Source of the DNA: JAVBQJ01 sp031549115
GTDB taxonomy: Bacteria; Verrucomicrobiota; Lentisphaeria; Victivallales; Victivallaceae
NCBI GenBank assembly: GCA_031549115.1
Contig: JAVBQJ010000084.1
Coordinates: forward strand, 1 to 19,502
DNA length: 19,502 nt
Reading direction: 5' to 3'
Of this stretch, positions 7,407 through 13,954 are shown one piece after another. The position numbers and the translations under genes are program-made. Position 1 is the first letter of the stretch, and each line of letters opens with the position of its first letter. Below the pieces are notes generated by a model. That model was not told where the DNA came from, did not search any database, and was given only the letters and a program-made list of their open reading frames with translations.

Positions 7407-8474
7407 TCACGATTGAAAATCCCGACATGCCTGTACATAGGCGAGGATATTTTCCAGAGGGACTTCCGGCTCGACCAGATGAGTCGGAGTCGCCAGTAAA
7501 CCTCCCTTGCGGCCGGCAATTCCGAGCGTGTGCAACGTTTCTTTGTAGACCTCCTCCGGAGTGCCGAACGGGAAGAGCGTCTGGGTGCCCAATGCGCCCC
7601 AGAATGAAAGTTTTTCTCCGAATCGGGCATGAATTTCGGAGAACTTCATACATTCCGGCTGAACCGGGTTCAGAACATCAACGCCGACTTCGATCAGATC
7701 GGGGATAAACGGTGCAATATAGCCGCAGGAGTGATAGCCGATCAAGATATCCGGATTGACTTCCCGGGCCGCCCGGACCACTTTCGCGAGACGGTTTTTC
7801 AGGAATTTTTCATAGAGTTCCCGTGACATCATGATGCTTTGTTGCATACCGATATCATCGCCCAGGAATACCAGATCCACGCCCGCTTCCGCATAGGCCG
7901 CCGCCCGGCGGCACGCCAGGTCGCAAACCCGGTCCAGATGGTAATCCGCCACTTCATCTCCGCATATCATATTCACCATCAGCTCCTCCATGCTCCGCAT
8001 GTACCAGGCGGTCTCCCAAATAGTGCACTGCATGGAGGCAACCACAAAAAAGAGCTCCTTTTTGAAACCTTCAACCTGTTCGCGGCAGAGCGTCATCTGC
8101 GCGGGATCGAACTCCGGATAGGGATACGTTTCAAACTCCCTCAAGTCGGTAAATCCCGCCATTGGATGGCGCATCCTGTTCATATGCATGGATTCGGGAG
8201 TGGATTCGTGCGCCACACCGTACAGATCGAAGTAAACGGTATCATTGAATTTTGCCTGAGGGAAAAATCTGTTCTTCCAGTCGGTAAAATCCTGCTTCAG
8301 AAATGAGACGCCCGGATCGCGGATCGGGAAATCGAATTCTTTCGCGTAATCCCGATGTCCAAATTTTTTTTCGAACTTATCCACCATCGCGGGCGAAAGC
8401 GCAAAGTTCACCGGCGCAAAGCCGATTCCTCTGCGCTCGAACAGATTCCGTAAATTTTGGCGATGATCTCTCAC
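7407..8474 (-). CDS. Uroporphyrinogen decarboxylase-family protein 2
   Basis: 355 residues starting at GTG 8474; AAGGA (8484-8488) lies nine bases upstream, and an insertion-sequence end begins one base further out, at 8489. Family features are LVFLGDDIGMQQSIMM (201-216), YHSCG (247-251), PVQPE, FWGALGTQ, FGTPEEV and ATPTH...VPLENILAY. Compared with the gene at 375-1439 it keeps the HxC pair (H248, C250), but the position of the third zinc-ligand cysteine is leucine (GGLLATPTH), so a MtaA-type zinc site may be incomplete. The two proteins share only family-level similarity. The protein looks full-length and cytoplasmic. Substrate unknown; haem biosynthesis is unlikely because the N-terminal and active-site segments do not look like HemE. 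Its native promoter seems to have been displaced by the insertion. Confidence 0.87.
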   Translation of the reverse strand: MRDHRQNLRNLFERRGIGFAPVNFALSPAMVDKFEKKFGHRDYAKEFDFPIRDPGVSFLKQDFTDWKNRFFPQAKFNDTVYFDLYGVAHESTPESMHMNRMRHPMAGFTDLREFETYPYPEFDPAQMTLCREQVEGFKKELFFVVASMQCTIWETAWYMRSMEELMVNMICGDEVADYHLDRVCDLACRRAAAYAEAGVDLVFLGDDIGMQQSIMMSRELYEKFLKNRLAKVVRAAREVNPDILIGYHSCGYIAPFIPDLIEVGVDVLNPVQPECMKFSEIHARFGEKLSFWGALGTQTLFPFGTPEEVYKETLHTLGIAGRKGGLLATPTHLVEPEVPLENILAYVQACRDFQS

Positions 8475-8488
8475 AGGAGTATTTCCTT

Positions 8489-8797
8489 GTTATTGTCCCA
8501 ATTTTTGTGAAGAACACTTGTAACTTCCAACGCCGATAACGACGTTGCCGATGATATCCATGCGTTTTTGCCAATATTCTTCCCATGCTCTTTCGTTGGC
8601 AAAGCGCTTCAATGTGACTCGCGCAACTTTCGTTACGCCTTTGTCGCTCCAGCCATAGGCAATCTTCTTGATCCTGCGCCCAAGTTCCCGCATCACCCTT
8701 TCGACCACCGAGGAGGCGCGCGGAGAAACCAAACCCCATTTCAATCACCGTCGAATGTAACCGAACATAGCGAATCCAATTTTGAGCAAACTCAAAA
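8489..8797 (-). mobile_element. Remnant of an ISLre2-like insertion sequence (copy B)
   Basis: The left end reads GTTATTGTCCCAA (8489-8501) followed by TTTTTGTGAAGAACACTTG, matching the 3' end of the element at 13007-13347. The other side ends at a TTTTGAG/CTCAAAA hairpin (8780-8797) that also occurs near the 5' end of the other element. Between them only a C-terminal transposase fragment survives, so most of the element is deleted. There is no matching terminal repeat at 8797; there the DNA joins the lacI duplication. Confidence 0.7.
8490..8744 (-). pseudogene. C-terminal fragment of an ISLre2/UPF0236-type transposase
   Basis: About 84 residues remain in frame, with SPRASSVVERVMRELGRRIK, KIAYGWSDKGVTKVARVTLK and a closing VVIGVGSYKCSSQKLGQ. 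The GRRIKKIAYGWSDKG stretch fits the C-terminus of the ISLre2 (UPF0236) transposase family, recalled from family knowledge rather than searched. Full transposases are several times longer. The frame is closed by TGA just upstream of the first possible start (TTG at 8744). Its TAA stop (8490-8492) lies inside the terminal repeat, as in the copy at 13108-13344, and the URO-D gene 2 start follows 15 bases later on the same strand. Confidence 0.65.
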
Positions 8798-9022
8798 AAC
8801 ATTGCGCGGACTCAACATGATCGTGCCGACGGCGTGGGTCCGGCGACTGCGCAAACGCCGGGCGGCGGCATCGGGGCGGCAGCCGTGCGCCGTGACCAGC
8901 CGGTGGATCTGCTCCCGGGTTTCCCGGGAGATCTTCCCCTCGGCCTTGCCGTTGAGCACCAACGAGACACTGGTGCGGGAGGTTCCGACCATACGGGCCA
9001 ATTCCATGATGCTGAGCGCCAT
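8792..9022 (-). pseudogene. Truncated LacI paralogue: DNA-binding headpiece only
   Basis: A 76-residue open frame from ATG 9022 is nearly the same as the first 76 residues of the LacI protein at 6143-7141, with four differences (V8L, Q36R, L40H, H49R). It holds the whole helix-turn-helix and hinge helix and ends after MLSPRNVF, where TGA is supplied by the insertion-sequence hairpin at 8780-8797. The sugar-binding and dimerisation domain is missing. About a dozen base changes have accumulated in the coding part without a stop or frameshift, and the promoter, operator and ribosome-binding region are intact. It may be a dead fragment or a small functional DNA-binding protein; the sequence alone does not decide. 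Confidence 0.8.
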
Positions 9023-9034
9023 TTCTATCCTTTA

Positions 9035-9048
9035 GTAACACGTGTTAC
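9035..9048. promoter_or_regulatory. Perfect palindromic LacI operator (duplicate copy)
   Basis: GTAACACGTGTTAC is a perfect 14-base palindrome with a central CpG. The copy at 7155-7168 differs by one base (GTGTCAC for GTGTTAC), so this may be the stronger site. Confidence 0.72.
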
Positions 9049-9076
9049 CTATTTAACATATAAAACAACACTAACA

Positions 9077-9104
9077 ATTATAGCAAAAAAAAAATCTTTG
9101 TCAA
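9077..9104 (-). promoter_or_regulatory. Consensus promoter (duplicate copy) firing towards URO-D gene 2
   Basis: On the minus strand a perfect TTGACA (9099-9104) and TATAAT (9077-9082) are 16 bases apart, with ten T's in the spacer. Both hexamers are unchanged although the surrounding bases have drifted from copy 1, which suggests retained function. The nearest intact gene downstream is the URO-D gene ending its promoter-less upstream region at 8489. Confidence 0.8.
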
Positions 9105-9221
9105 GAGCAAGAAGCGATAATGTCCCGAATTTTGGGTTCTCCGTCGTTTTGTGCCGTAGAATAGCCGGAACCCTTGCGCAGTCAAGTCCCAATCCGGCAT
9201 AACCGGTCGCTTCACTCCCTA

Positions 9222-12200
9222 TTATTCCGTTTGCGGCTTGACAGCTTCGGGAACCCGGCTGGAAATGAGTTGTGGTTTTCGAAAAAGATTGCCCTGCTCG
9301 GCGTTGACGAATTCCTGCAATTCCGCGGCGAGTTTTTTGACTTCGGCTTCGCTGCCGAGGAAGTACAAGCCGGTTTCATAAGCGCCGAGGGCAGGGGCGA
9401 AGGACGCGGCGTTTTCGGCCACTACCTTGCGACTGTAGACGTCGAGCACCCAGCTCTTGGCCGGCAGCGTTACGACGCCCGGATAACCGGTTTCGGTCGT
9501 ATGCAGCGAGATGAAGCGGTTGCCGGCTTCCAGGAAAGCCTTCGCGTCGGTATAGCGGTGTACGCCGGCCTCGGCGAAGATCCCGTCCATCAGCGGCGCC
9601 GGAATCAGTGGCAACGCGCAATAGACGCTGGTCCAGTCCGCGAACTTCTTGATCCCGATCGCCGGCTTGCCGTCGTAGATGTATTCGCCGAGGATGACTG
9701 CTTCCGGGTCGTCGATGGCAAAAAGCGGCCCCATTTCGACTTTGCGCGGGTCGTGAGTATAGGCGTGCGGCGCAAAAGTGTGCCCGCGCCCGGCCACGTA
9801 AGCCGGCAGCGTCGAAGTCATCTGAACCTTCAAATCCTTTTCGTGACGGCCGTTCATATCGACGGCGAGATTGAACCCGGTCAGCTCGTCGACCAACTCC
9901 GGAGTCACGCCCTTGACGCGGTCGACCAATCCGGGGGCATAGAGCCAAACCACGGTTTTGCCGTTCTTTTTGACGGTGCCCTCGATTGCCTGGCGCTGTT
10001 CGGCGGTCAGGTAATAGATGTTCATCAGCATCACAACCCTGTAGGGCGCGATGGCCGCTTCCGAAAAGTCCGCGAAGCTGTTGAGCTCAAACGGCACGCC
10101 CATGGCCGAGAGCTCGTGCCAGATCGAGTTGTACTGCGGATTGACCAGCAGCGGGCTGCCGTTGACGATATCCAGCGTCACGATGTCGCGATCCTCAAAG
10201 AAGAGTCCGACCTCGGCCACCGATTGGAACGCATATTTGTAGGTCAACTCGCGCACCTGCCGGCAATAGCGCAGCAGCTTGAGCAAGCCGTCCTCGGCGA
10301 ACCAGCCCTGCGACATGCGTCCCTTGGAGCCGACCGGGAAGCCGACCCACCAGCAGACGTAGTCATGGGCGATGGTTTTACCGAAGTCGCGCTTGATGAT
10401 GTTCTCGTTTTCCTTCTCCGAATAGAGGTGCCCTTCGGCAAAGGTCAACTCGGTAAGGAAGGTGCGGATATCGTATTCCTCCAGGAACAGCTTGCCGTTG
10501 CGGCGCAGCGAGTCGAGTGTGAAAATCGTCACGACCGGCGTGCCCTGGTTCACCGCCGAGTAGCACTGGATGGCGGCTATATAGTCGATGTTCGGGTCGG
10601 CCAGGGCAAGCTCCACGGCGTTGTAGGCGATGTGGTGGCCCTTGGCGATGGAGCCGGTGCAGTTGTTCATCCCGACGTTATAGAAGCCCCAGAGGCCGCA
10701 TAGCCAGTTGTTGTTACTGGCGTCCTTGACTACTTTGGCGAAACGTTTGGCGGCTTTGGCCACGGCGTCGGCCTGGAATTCCCAGAAGTCCATGGCCATG
10801 CGGCCTTTGGCGGGGTCGCGGAAGCTGTCGAAATCCTTGCGCCTGAGTTCGCGGATATCGGGCGCGGCGGTGGCGAAATCGACTTTATTGTCGCACCATG
10901 CGGCGCGCAGCTCTGTTATATCGTTATTGTAGCGAGTGCGCAGGAATTCCCGGAAAGCCGTGACCGAAGCCGGTGAAAAGTCGCCGGTGAACACATTGTC
11001 GCGTTCGGTGCCTGGGGGATTGGTGTTTGCGCCCCAGTAATAGGTCTCCGGCCCTTCGCCGATGCCGAGGTGGATGCCGATGATGTGCCCGGCATAGGGG
11101 CTTTGCATCAGGTGTTCGACAATCCGGCGCAAACCGGCTTCGCCGAGCTCGAAATACGGTTCGCTCGAGAACGAGTGGCGCATCCGCATTCCGTTGGGCA
11201 GCACTGTGTTGTCATCCGGCATGGCATCGCTCCACTCCGGGCGCGGGAAAATCGCCAGCCCGAAAAGGATATAAGCCTCCTGGTCCTGCCGCAGCACAAA
11301 GTCGATCCGCTGATCGATTACCGCGAAAATCTTGCGGAACTGTTCTTCGCGATCCGCTTCGCCAAGCGCGAAAAAGTCGCTTTCGCGCAGGAATACACGG
11401 CTGATCGGCGCTTCGGAACGGATCTGCCGCCCGGAAATATGCAGCGAATCCTGTTCAGCGCTGTCGGTCATGATAAAAGGACACAGCAATTCGCCGTTGA
11501 CCATGAGCTTGGGGGAGCCGCCGGCCTTGCTGACCTCGGCATGGACCGGAGTGGCGCGGCGCGGCAGCCGCGTGGCGAATTTGACGATGTCGACGGCATT
11601 GAAATCTTCCGGCAGTTCCGGGCGCAGCACTCCATTGGCGGAGATCGCCTCGATGCGGATCGGCATCAGGCCGTCCGGCGCCCACAGCGGGATGTAAAAC
11701 GAGCCCTTGACCGGATATTTGTCGCCGGGTTGCCACTGGGAAACCGGTATTTCAGGATAGAGGTCCAGCACCGCGACCCGGTAGTCGGCGGTCTGTCCCT
11801 TGCCGGAGTCGCCCAGGGTGACGCGGAAGCCGAAATCCTCCGCCAGCGCGCTGTCCGCGAAAAATTCAAACTCAAGATCGATTTTCTCGCCCGGCTTGAC
11901 CGAACGCGCGCCTTTGACCTCGGCCACGCGCAGCGGACTCAAACTGGTGCCGACATATTCATAACGCACGCCGGATTTGGCCCGGCCGCTCGCCACGGCG
12001 GGGACGAATTCACCGCTGAAAGCCTGTTCCCAACCGTCTTCCACAGTTTTCGCGACGGTGGTTTGGGAATCGGAAACGATGCTGTTGATCTTGCCCGCGA
12101 CGTCGACCATGGTCAATTCAAAGAGCACGCCTTCGTCGCCGGTGAATTCCTGGGCCTTGATCGCCAGGTGATTGACGCCTTTTTTCAAGAACGGCTTGAG

Positions 12201-12986
12201 GTCGTAAATTCCCGGGGAGATTGCTCCAGTGCCCAGGAAGTTGCCGTTGCAATAGAGGAAATAAACGTCGTCGGCGGAAATCTGCATCACCGCGCGCTGC
12301 AGCTGCCCCGGATCGTCAAGCTCGAAATCCCGACGGAAGTAGCGTGTGACGTCCGATACGTCGCCCTCCGGATACCAGATGTATTCTCCGTGCCAGTCCG
12401 GCTCGGAGAGCGTGTAACGCGGCGCGGAACCGGTTATCTCCAGCTCGCGCACCCGGGTCGCGCCGGATTCGGCGGGGCCGAAAACAATGCGCAGCGCGGG
12501 GACTTCGACCGGCGTGAAGCTGATGTAATCGCTCATATCTTCGGGTTGGGTGACGCGCTTGATCTCTTTCCAGTCGCCGTTCACGCCGTCAGGTATCATG
12601 ACGGCGATGAATTCCGGCTGGTTGTTATCGCCGCGCACGGCGGCGCGGAAACCGTCCGGGGTAGCGGTCTGGGGCCAGCGGATTTCAATCCAGTTCGGAA
12701 AGGTTCCGGGGGCGGATTCGTAAAAGCTTTTGACGTCGCCGTCGAAAATGTTTTCGACGCGTGCGGCGATGTTGGCTTTGGACTGCGACGAGGGAAGCAC
12801 CACGGCTTGATATTCCGGACGCAGCAGATCGCGCTCGGAACGCGTAATGGTCTGATTGGCACGCGCCCGCGCGGCTTTGCTCATGGCCGGAGCTCCTTCG
12901 GCAGCGGTTGAAAGGCTGCTTGCGCCGAGCAGGAGCAGCGTTGATAAAACGGACTTTTTCAAAGGTTTCAGATCGTCGGCGACCAT
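9222..12986 (-). CDS. Large secreted GH42-like multidomain glycoside hydrolase (putative beta-galactosidase)
   Basis: 1254 residues. ATG at 12986 has GGAG ten bases upstream; the open frame beyond it runs into the mini-insertion element. A signal peptide covers ~1-29 (KKSVLSTLLLLGASSLSTAA). Residues ~60-187 look like an F5/8 type C (discoidin) carbohydrate-binding domain (NIFDGDVKSFYES, PNWIEIRWP). Residues ~200-295 form a jelly-roll domain like those N-terminal in GH2 and GH78 enzymes (YFRRDFELDD, ISADDVYFLYCNGNFLGTG). Residues ~490-980 resemble a GH42-type barrel, with candidate acid/base E644 or E647 (HLGIGEGPETYYWG) and candidate nucleophile E836/E837 (LFLEEYDIRT). Residues ~985-1050 (PYRVVMLMNIYYLTAEQRQA) match the GH42 trimerisation domain. 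The family is assigned from pattern, not search, and beta-galactosidase activity is a guess. A 341-bp mobile element begins 20 bp upstream of the start. Confidence 0.72.
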   Translation of the reverse strand: MVADDLKPLKKSVLSTLLLLGASSLSTAAEGAPAMSKAARARANQTITRSERDLLRPEYQAVVLPSSQSKANIAARVENIFDGDVKSFYESAPGTFPNWIEIRWPQTATPDGFRAAVRGDNNQPEFIAVMIPDGVNGDWKEIKRVTQPEDMSDYISFTPVEVPALRIVFGPAESGATRVRELEITGSAPRYTLSEPDWHGEYIWYPEGDVSDVTRYFRRDFELDDPGQLQRAVMQISADDVYFLYCNGNFLGTGAISPGIYDLKPFLKKGVNHLAIKAQEFTGDEGVLFELTMVDVAGKINSIVSDSQTTVAKTVEDGWEQAFSGEFVPAVASGRAKSGVRYEYVGTSLSPLRVAEVKGARSVKPGEKIDLEFEFFADSALAEDFGFRVTLGDSGKGQTADYRVAVLDLYPEIPVSQWQPGDKYPVKGSFYIPLWAPDGLMPIRIEAISANGVLRPELPEDFNAVDIVKFATRLPRRATPVHAEVSKAGGSPKLMVNGELLCPFIMTDSAEQDSLHISGRQIRSEAPISRVFLRESDFFALGEADREEQFRKIFAVIDQRIDFVLRQDQEAYILFGLAIFPRPEWSDAMPDDNTVLPNGMRMRHSFSSEPYFELGEAGLRRIVEHLMQSPYAGHIIGIHLGIGEGPETYYWGANTNPPGTERDNVFTGDFSPASVTAFREFLRTRYNNDITELRAAWCDNKVDFATAAPDIRELRRKDFDSFRDPAKGRMAMDFWEFQADAVAKAAKRFAKVVKDASNNNWLCGLWGFYNVGMNNCTGSIAKGHHIAYNAVELALADPNIDYIAAIQCYSAVNQGTPVVTIFTLDSLRRNGKLFLEEYDIRTFLTELTFAEGHLYSEKENENIIKRDFGKTIAHDYVCWWVGFPVGSKGRMSQGWFAEDGLLKLLRYCRQVRELTYKYAFQSVAEVGLFFEDRDIVTLDIVNGSPLLVNPQYNSIWHELSAMGVPFELNSFADFSEAAIAPYRVVMLMNIYYLTAEQRQAIEGTVKKNGKTVVWLYAPGLVDRVKGVTPELVDELTGFNLAVDMNGRHEKDLKVQMTSTLPAYVAGRGHTFAPHAYTHDPRKVEMGPLFAIDDPEAVILGEYIYDGKPAIGIKKFADWTSVYCALPLIPAPLMDGIFAEAGVHRYTDAKAFLEAGNRFISLHTTETGYPGVVTLPAKSWVLDVYSRKVVAENAASFAPALGAYETGLYFLGSEAEVKKLAAELQEFVNAEQGNLFRKPQLISSRVPEAVKPQTE

Positions 12987-13006
12987 TGGCGGCAAGCTCC
13001 ATTGAC

Positions 13007-13347
13007 AGTTATTGTCCCAAATCTTGTGATGGGACGAGTTGTTTGACAAAGGCGCATCCACGCTTTGTTTTGAGTTTGCTCAAAAATTCAACATAAAGGG
13101 CTCGTGGATGCAGGGTAAAATTAGCATGGATTTGTCGTTCTGTCAATCCGAGAATGGTTTTTCTTTGGACGAACTGATCATAAAATTGGCAGATGCGTAT
13201 GAGCGAAAAGCCTTTTCCGAATTGCTGAAGATGATCTTGCAACTGGTTCAGGAAATTCTGCACGGATCAGCTCGCAAAGGCGACTTGAAGGTGGTCATCG
13301 GCGTTGGAAACTACAAGTGTTCTTCACGAAATTTGGGACAATAACTT
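13007..13347 (+). mobile_element. Miniature ISLre2-like element with perfect terminal inverted repeats (copy A)
   Basis: The ends are a perfect 16-base inverted repeat: AGTTATTGTCCCAAAT at 13007-13022 and its reverse complement at 13332-13347. Inside, the start of a transposase frame is joined to its last codons, so the middle is deleted. A hairpin (TTTTGAG, loop TTTG, CTCAAAA; 13068-13085) lies near the 5' end, where insertion sequences often block incoming transcription. No target-site duplication is visible. It separates the large GH42-like gene from any native promoter. Confidence 0.75.
13108..13344 (+). pseudogene. Internally deleted ISLre2-like transposase (N- and C-terminal ends fused)
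   Basis: A 78-residue frame from ATG 13108 (or 13126) begins with SLDELIIKLADAYERKAFSE, LLKMILQLVQEIL, resembling the N-terminus of ISLre2/UPF0236 transposases. It then jumps in frame to KVVIGVGNYKCSSRNLGQ, almost the same as the C-terminus of the fragment at 8490-8744. The catalytic middle is absent, so it cannot transpose itself but could be mobilised by an intact relative. TAA at 13342-13344 lies within the terminal repeat. Confidence 0.65.
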
Positions 13348-13451
13348 AAAAAAAGGGAATTTGGGATTTTTTCCGCCGTCGATTTGTATTTTTATCGAAG
13401 CTGTGGTACATGTACGAATATCGTTCAGCTCTTTCCATCGGAGGTTCGGTC

Positions 13452-13898
13452 ATGAAAAAATGGCTGCCGTATTTTCTGGCGCTGCCTGTTGCGTTATGGG
13501 GAGCGTGGTTCGTACCGTCCGGGTACATCTGCATGATGAACGTAGACTGTTGCACGCTGTACGGCATCCCTTTTGGCTTCATGCCTGTGTCCAGCAATCC
13601 GATGAGCGGCCGGGGCATGTGGGATTCCGGAGCGCCGCTCTGGAATATCATGCTCTGGAGCGTGGTGCTATGGCTTTTCTGCGCTGCGACCGTACGAGTC
13701 AAGTGGAGCCGGTACGCCATCGCGTATCCGCTGTTGCTGGCGATGACATTGAGCCTGGGAGTATTCACATTTTTCCCGCGTCTGATTCATGAACTCCGCC
13801 CATGGCTGATGCTGCCGTTTCTGCTGATTCCCGCCACCATAGCGGGCAGCGCGCTCATCCGGACATTCCCCCGCCGCGACAGAAACCGCGAAGAATAG
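13452..13898 (+). CDS. Small integral membrane protein of unknown function
   Basis: 148 residues. ATG at 13452 is chosen over the one at 13410 because GGAGG lies seven bases before it. Four hydrophobic segments can be seen: ~4-19 (YFLALPVALWGAWFV), ~58-76 (NIMLWSVVLWLFCAA), ~85-104 (AYPLLLAMTLSLGVFTFF) and ~112-130 (LMLPFLLIPATIAGSALI). A short cysteine-containing loop (CMMNVDCC, ~27-34) lies between the first two, and the tail is charged (RRDRNREE). I do not recognise the family. It is a single gene between the mini-element and adhE, convergent with adhE. A palindrome GTACATGTAC (13406-13415) lies 36 bp upstream; no clear promoter was found. Confidence 0.7.
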   Translation: MKKWLPYFLALPVALWGAWFVPSGYICMMNVDCCTLYGIPFGFMPVSSNPMSGRGMWDSGAPLWNIMLWSVVLWLFCAATVRVKWSRYAIAYPLLLAMTLSLGVFTFFPRLIHELRPWLMLPFLLIPATIAGSALIRTFPRRDRNREE

Positions 13899-13932
13899 AA
13901 GGGGCCGGAAACTCCCCACAGTTTCCGACCCC
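13892..13932 (-). terminator. Intrinsic terminator of adhE
   Basis: AGTTTCCGACCCC (13920-13932) pairs with GGGGCCGGAAACT (13901-13913) around a six-base loop. The single mismatch becomes a G-U pair in the minus-strand RNA, and that strand continues with TTCTATTCTT. The hairpin starts 22 bases after the adhE stop codon. On the plus strand no T-run follows, though it may still help end the membrane-protein transcript. Confidence 0.7.
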
Positions 13933-13954
13933 GCGTCAAACTCCTCCTGGAGTC

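Larger units (their letters stand above)
8794..9134. repeat. Partial duplication, copy 2 (lacI 5' region with promoter)
   Basis: This is the direct-repeat partner of 6913-7253. Its left edge abuts the insertion-sequence remnant exactly at the CTCAAAA arm of the hairpin, where the shared AAAAAACATTGCG begins. Its right edge ends at AATTTTG (9128-9134). Confidence 0.9.

Noticed and set aside
8377..8802. 141-residue minus-strand frame joining the insertion-sequence remnant to URO-D gene 2
   Set aside because: It is in a different frame from both the transposase tail and URO-D, and mixes unrelated segments.
9174..10703. 509-residue plus-strand open frame
   Set aside because: Antisense to the C-terminal third of the GH42-like gene; no start signals or family features.
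11070..12911. 613-residue plus-strand open frame
   Set aside because: It is the reverse-frame shadow of the GH42-like gene, which has domain signatures, a signal peptide and a ribosome-binding site.
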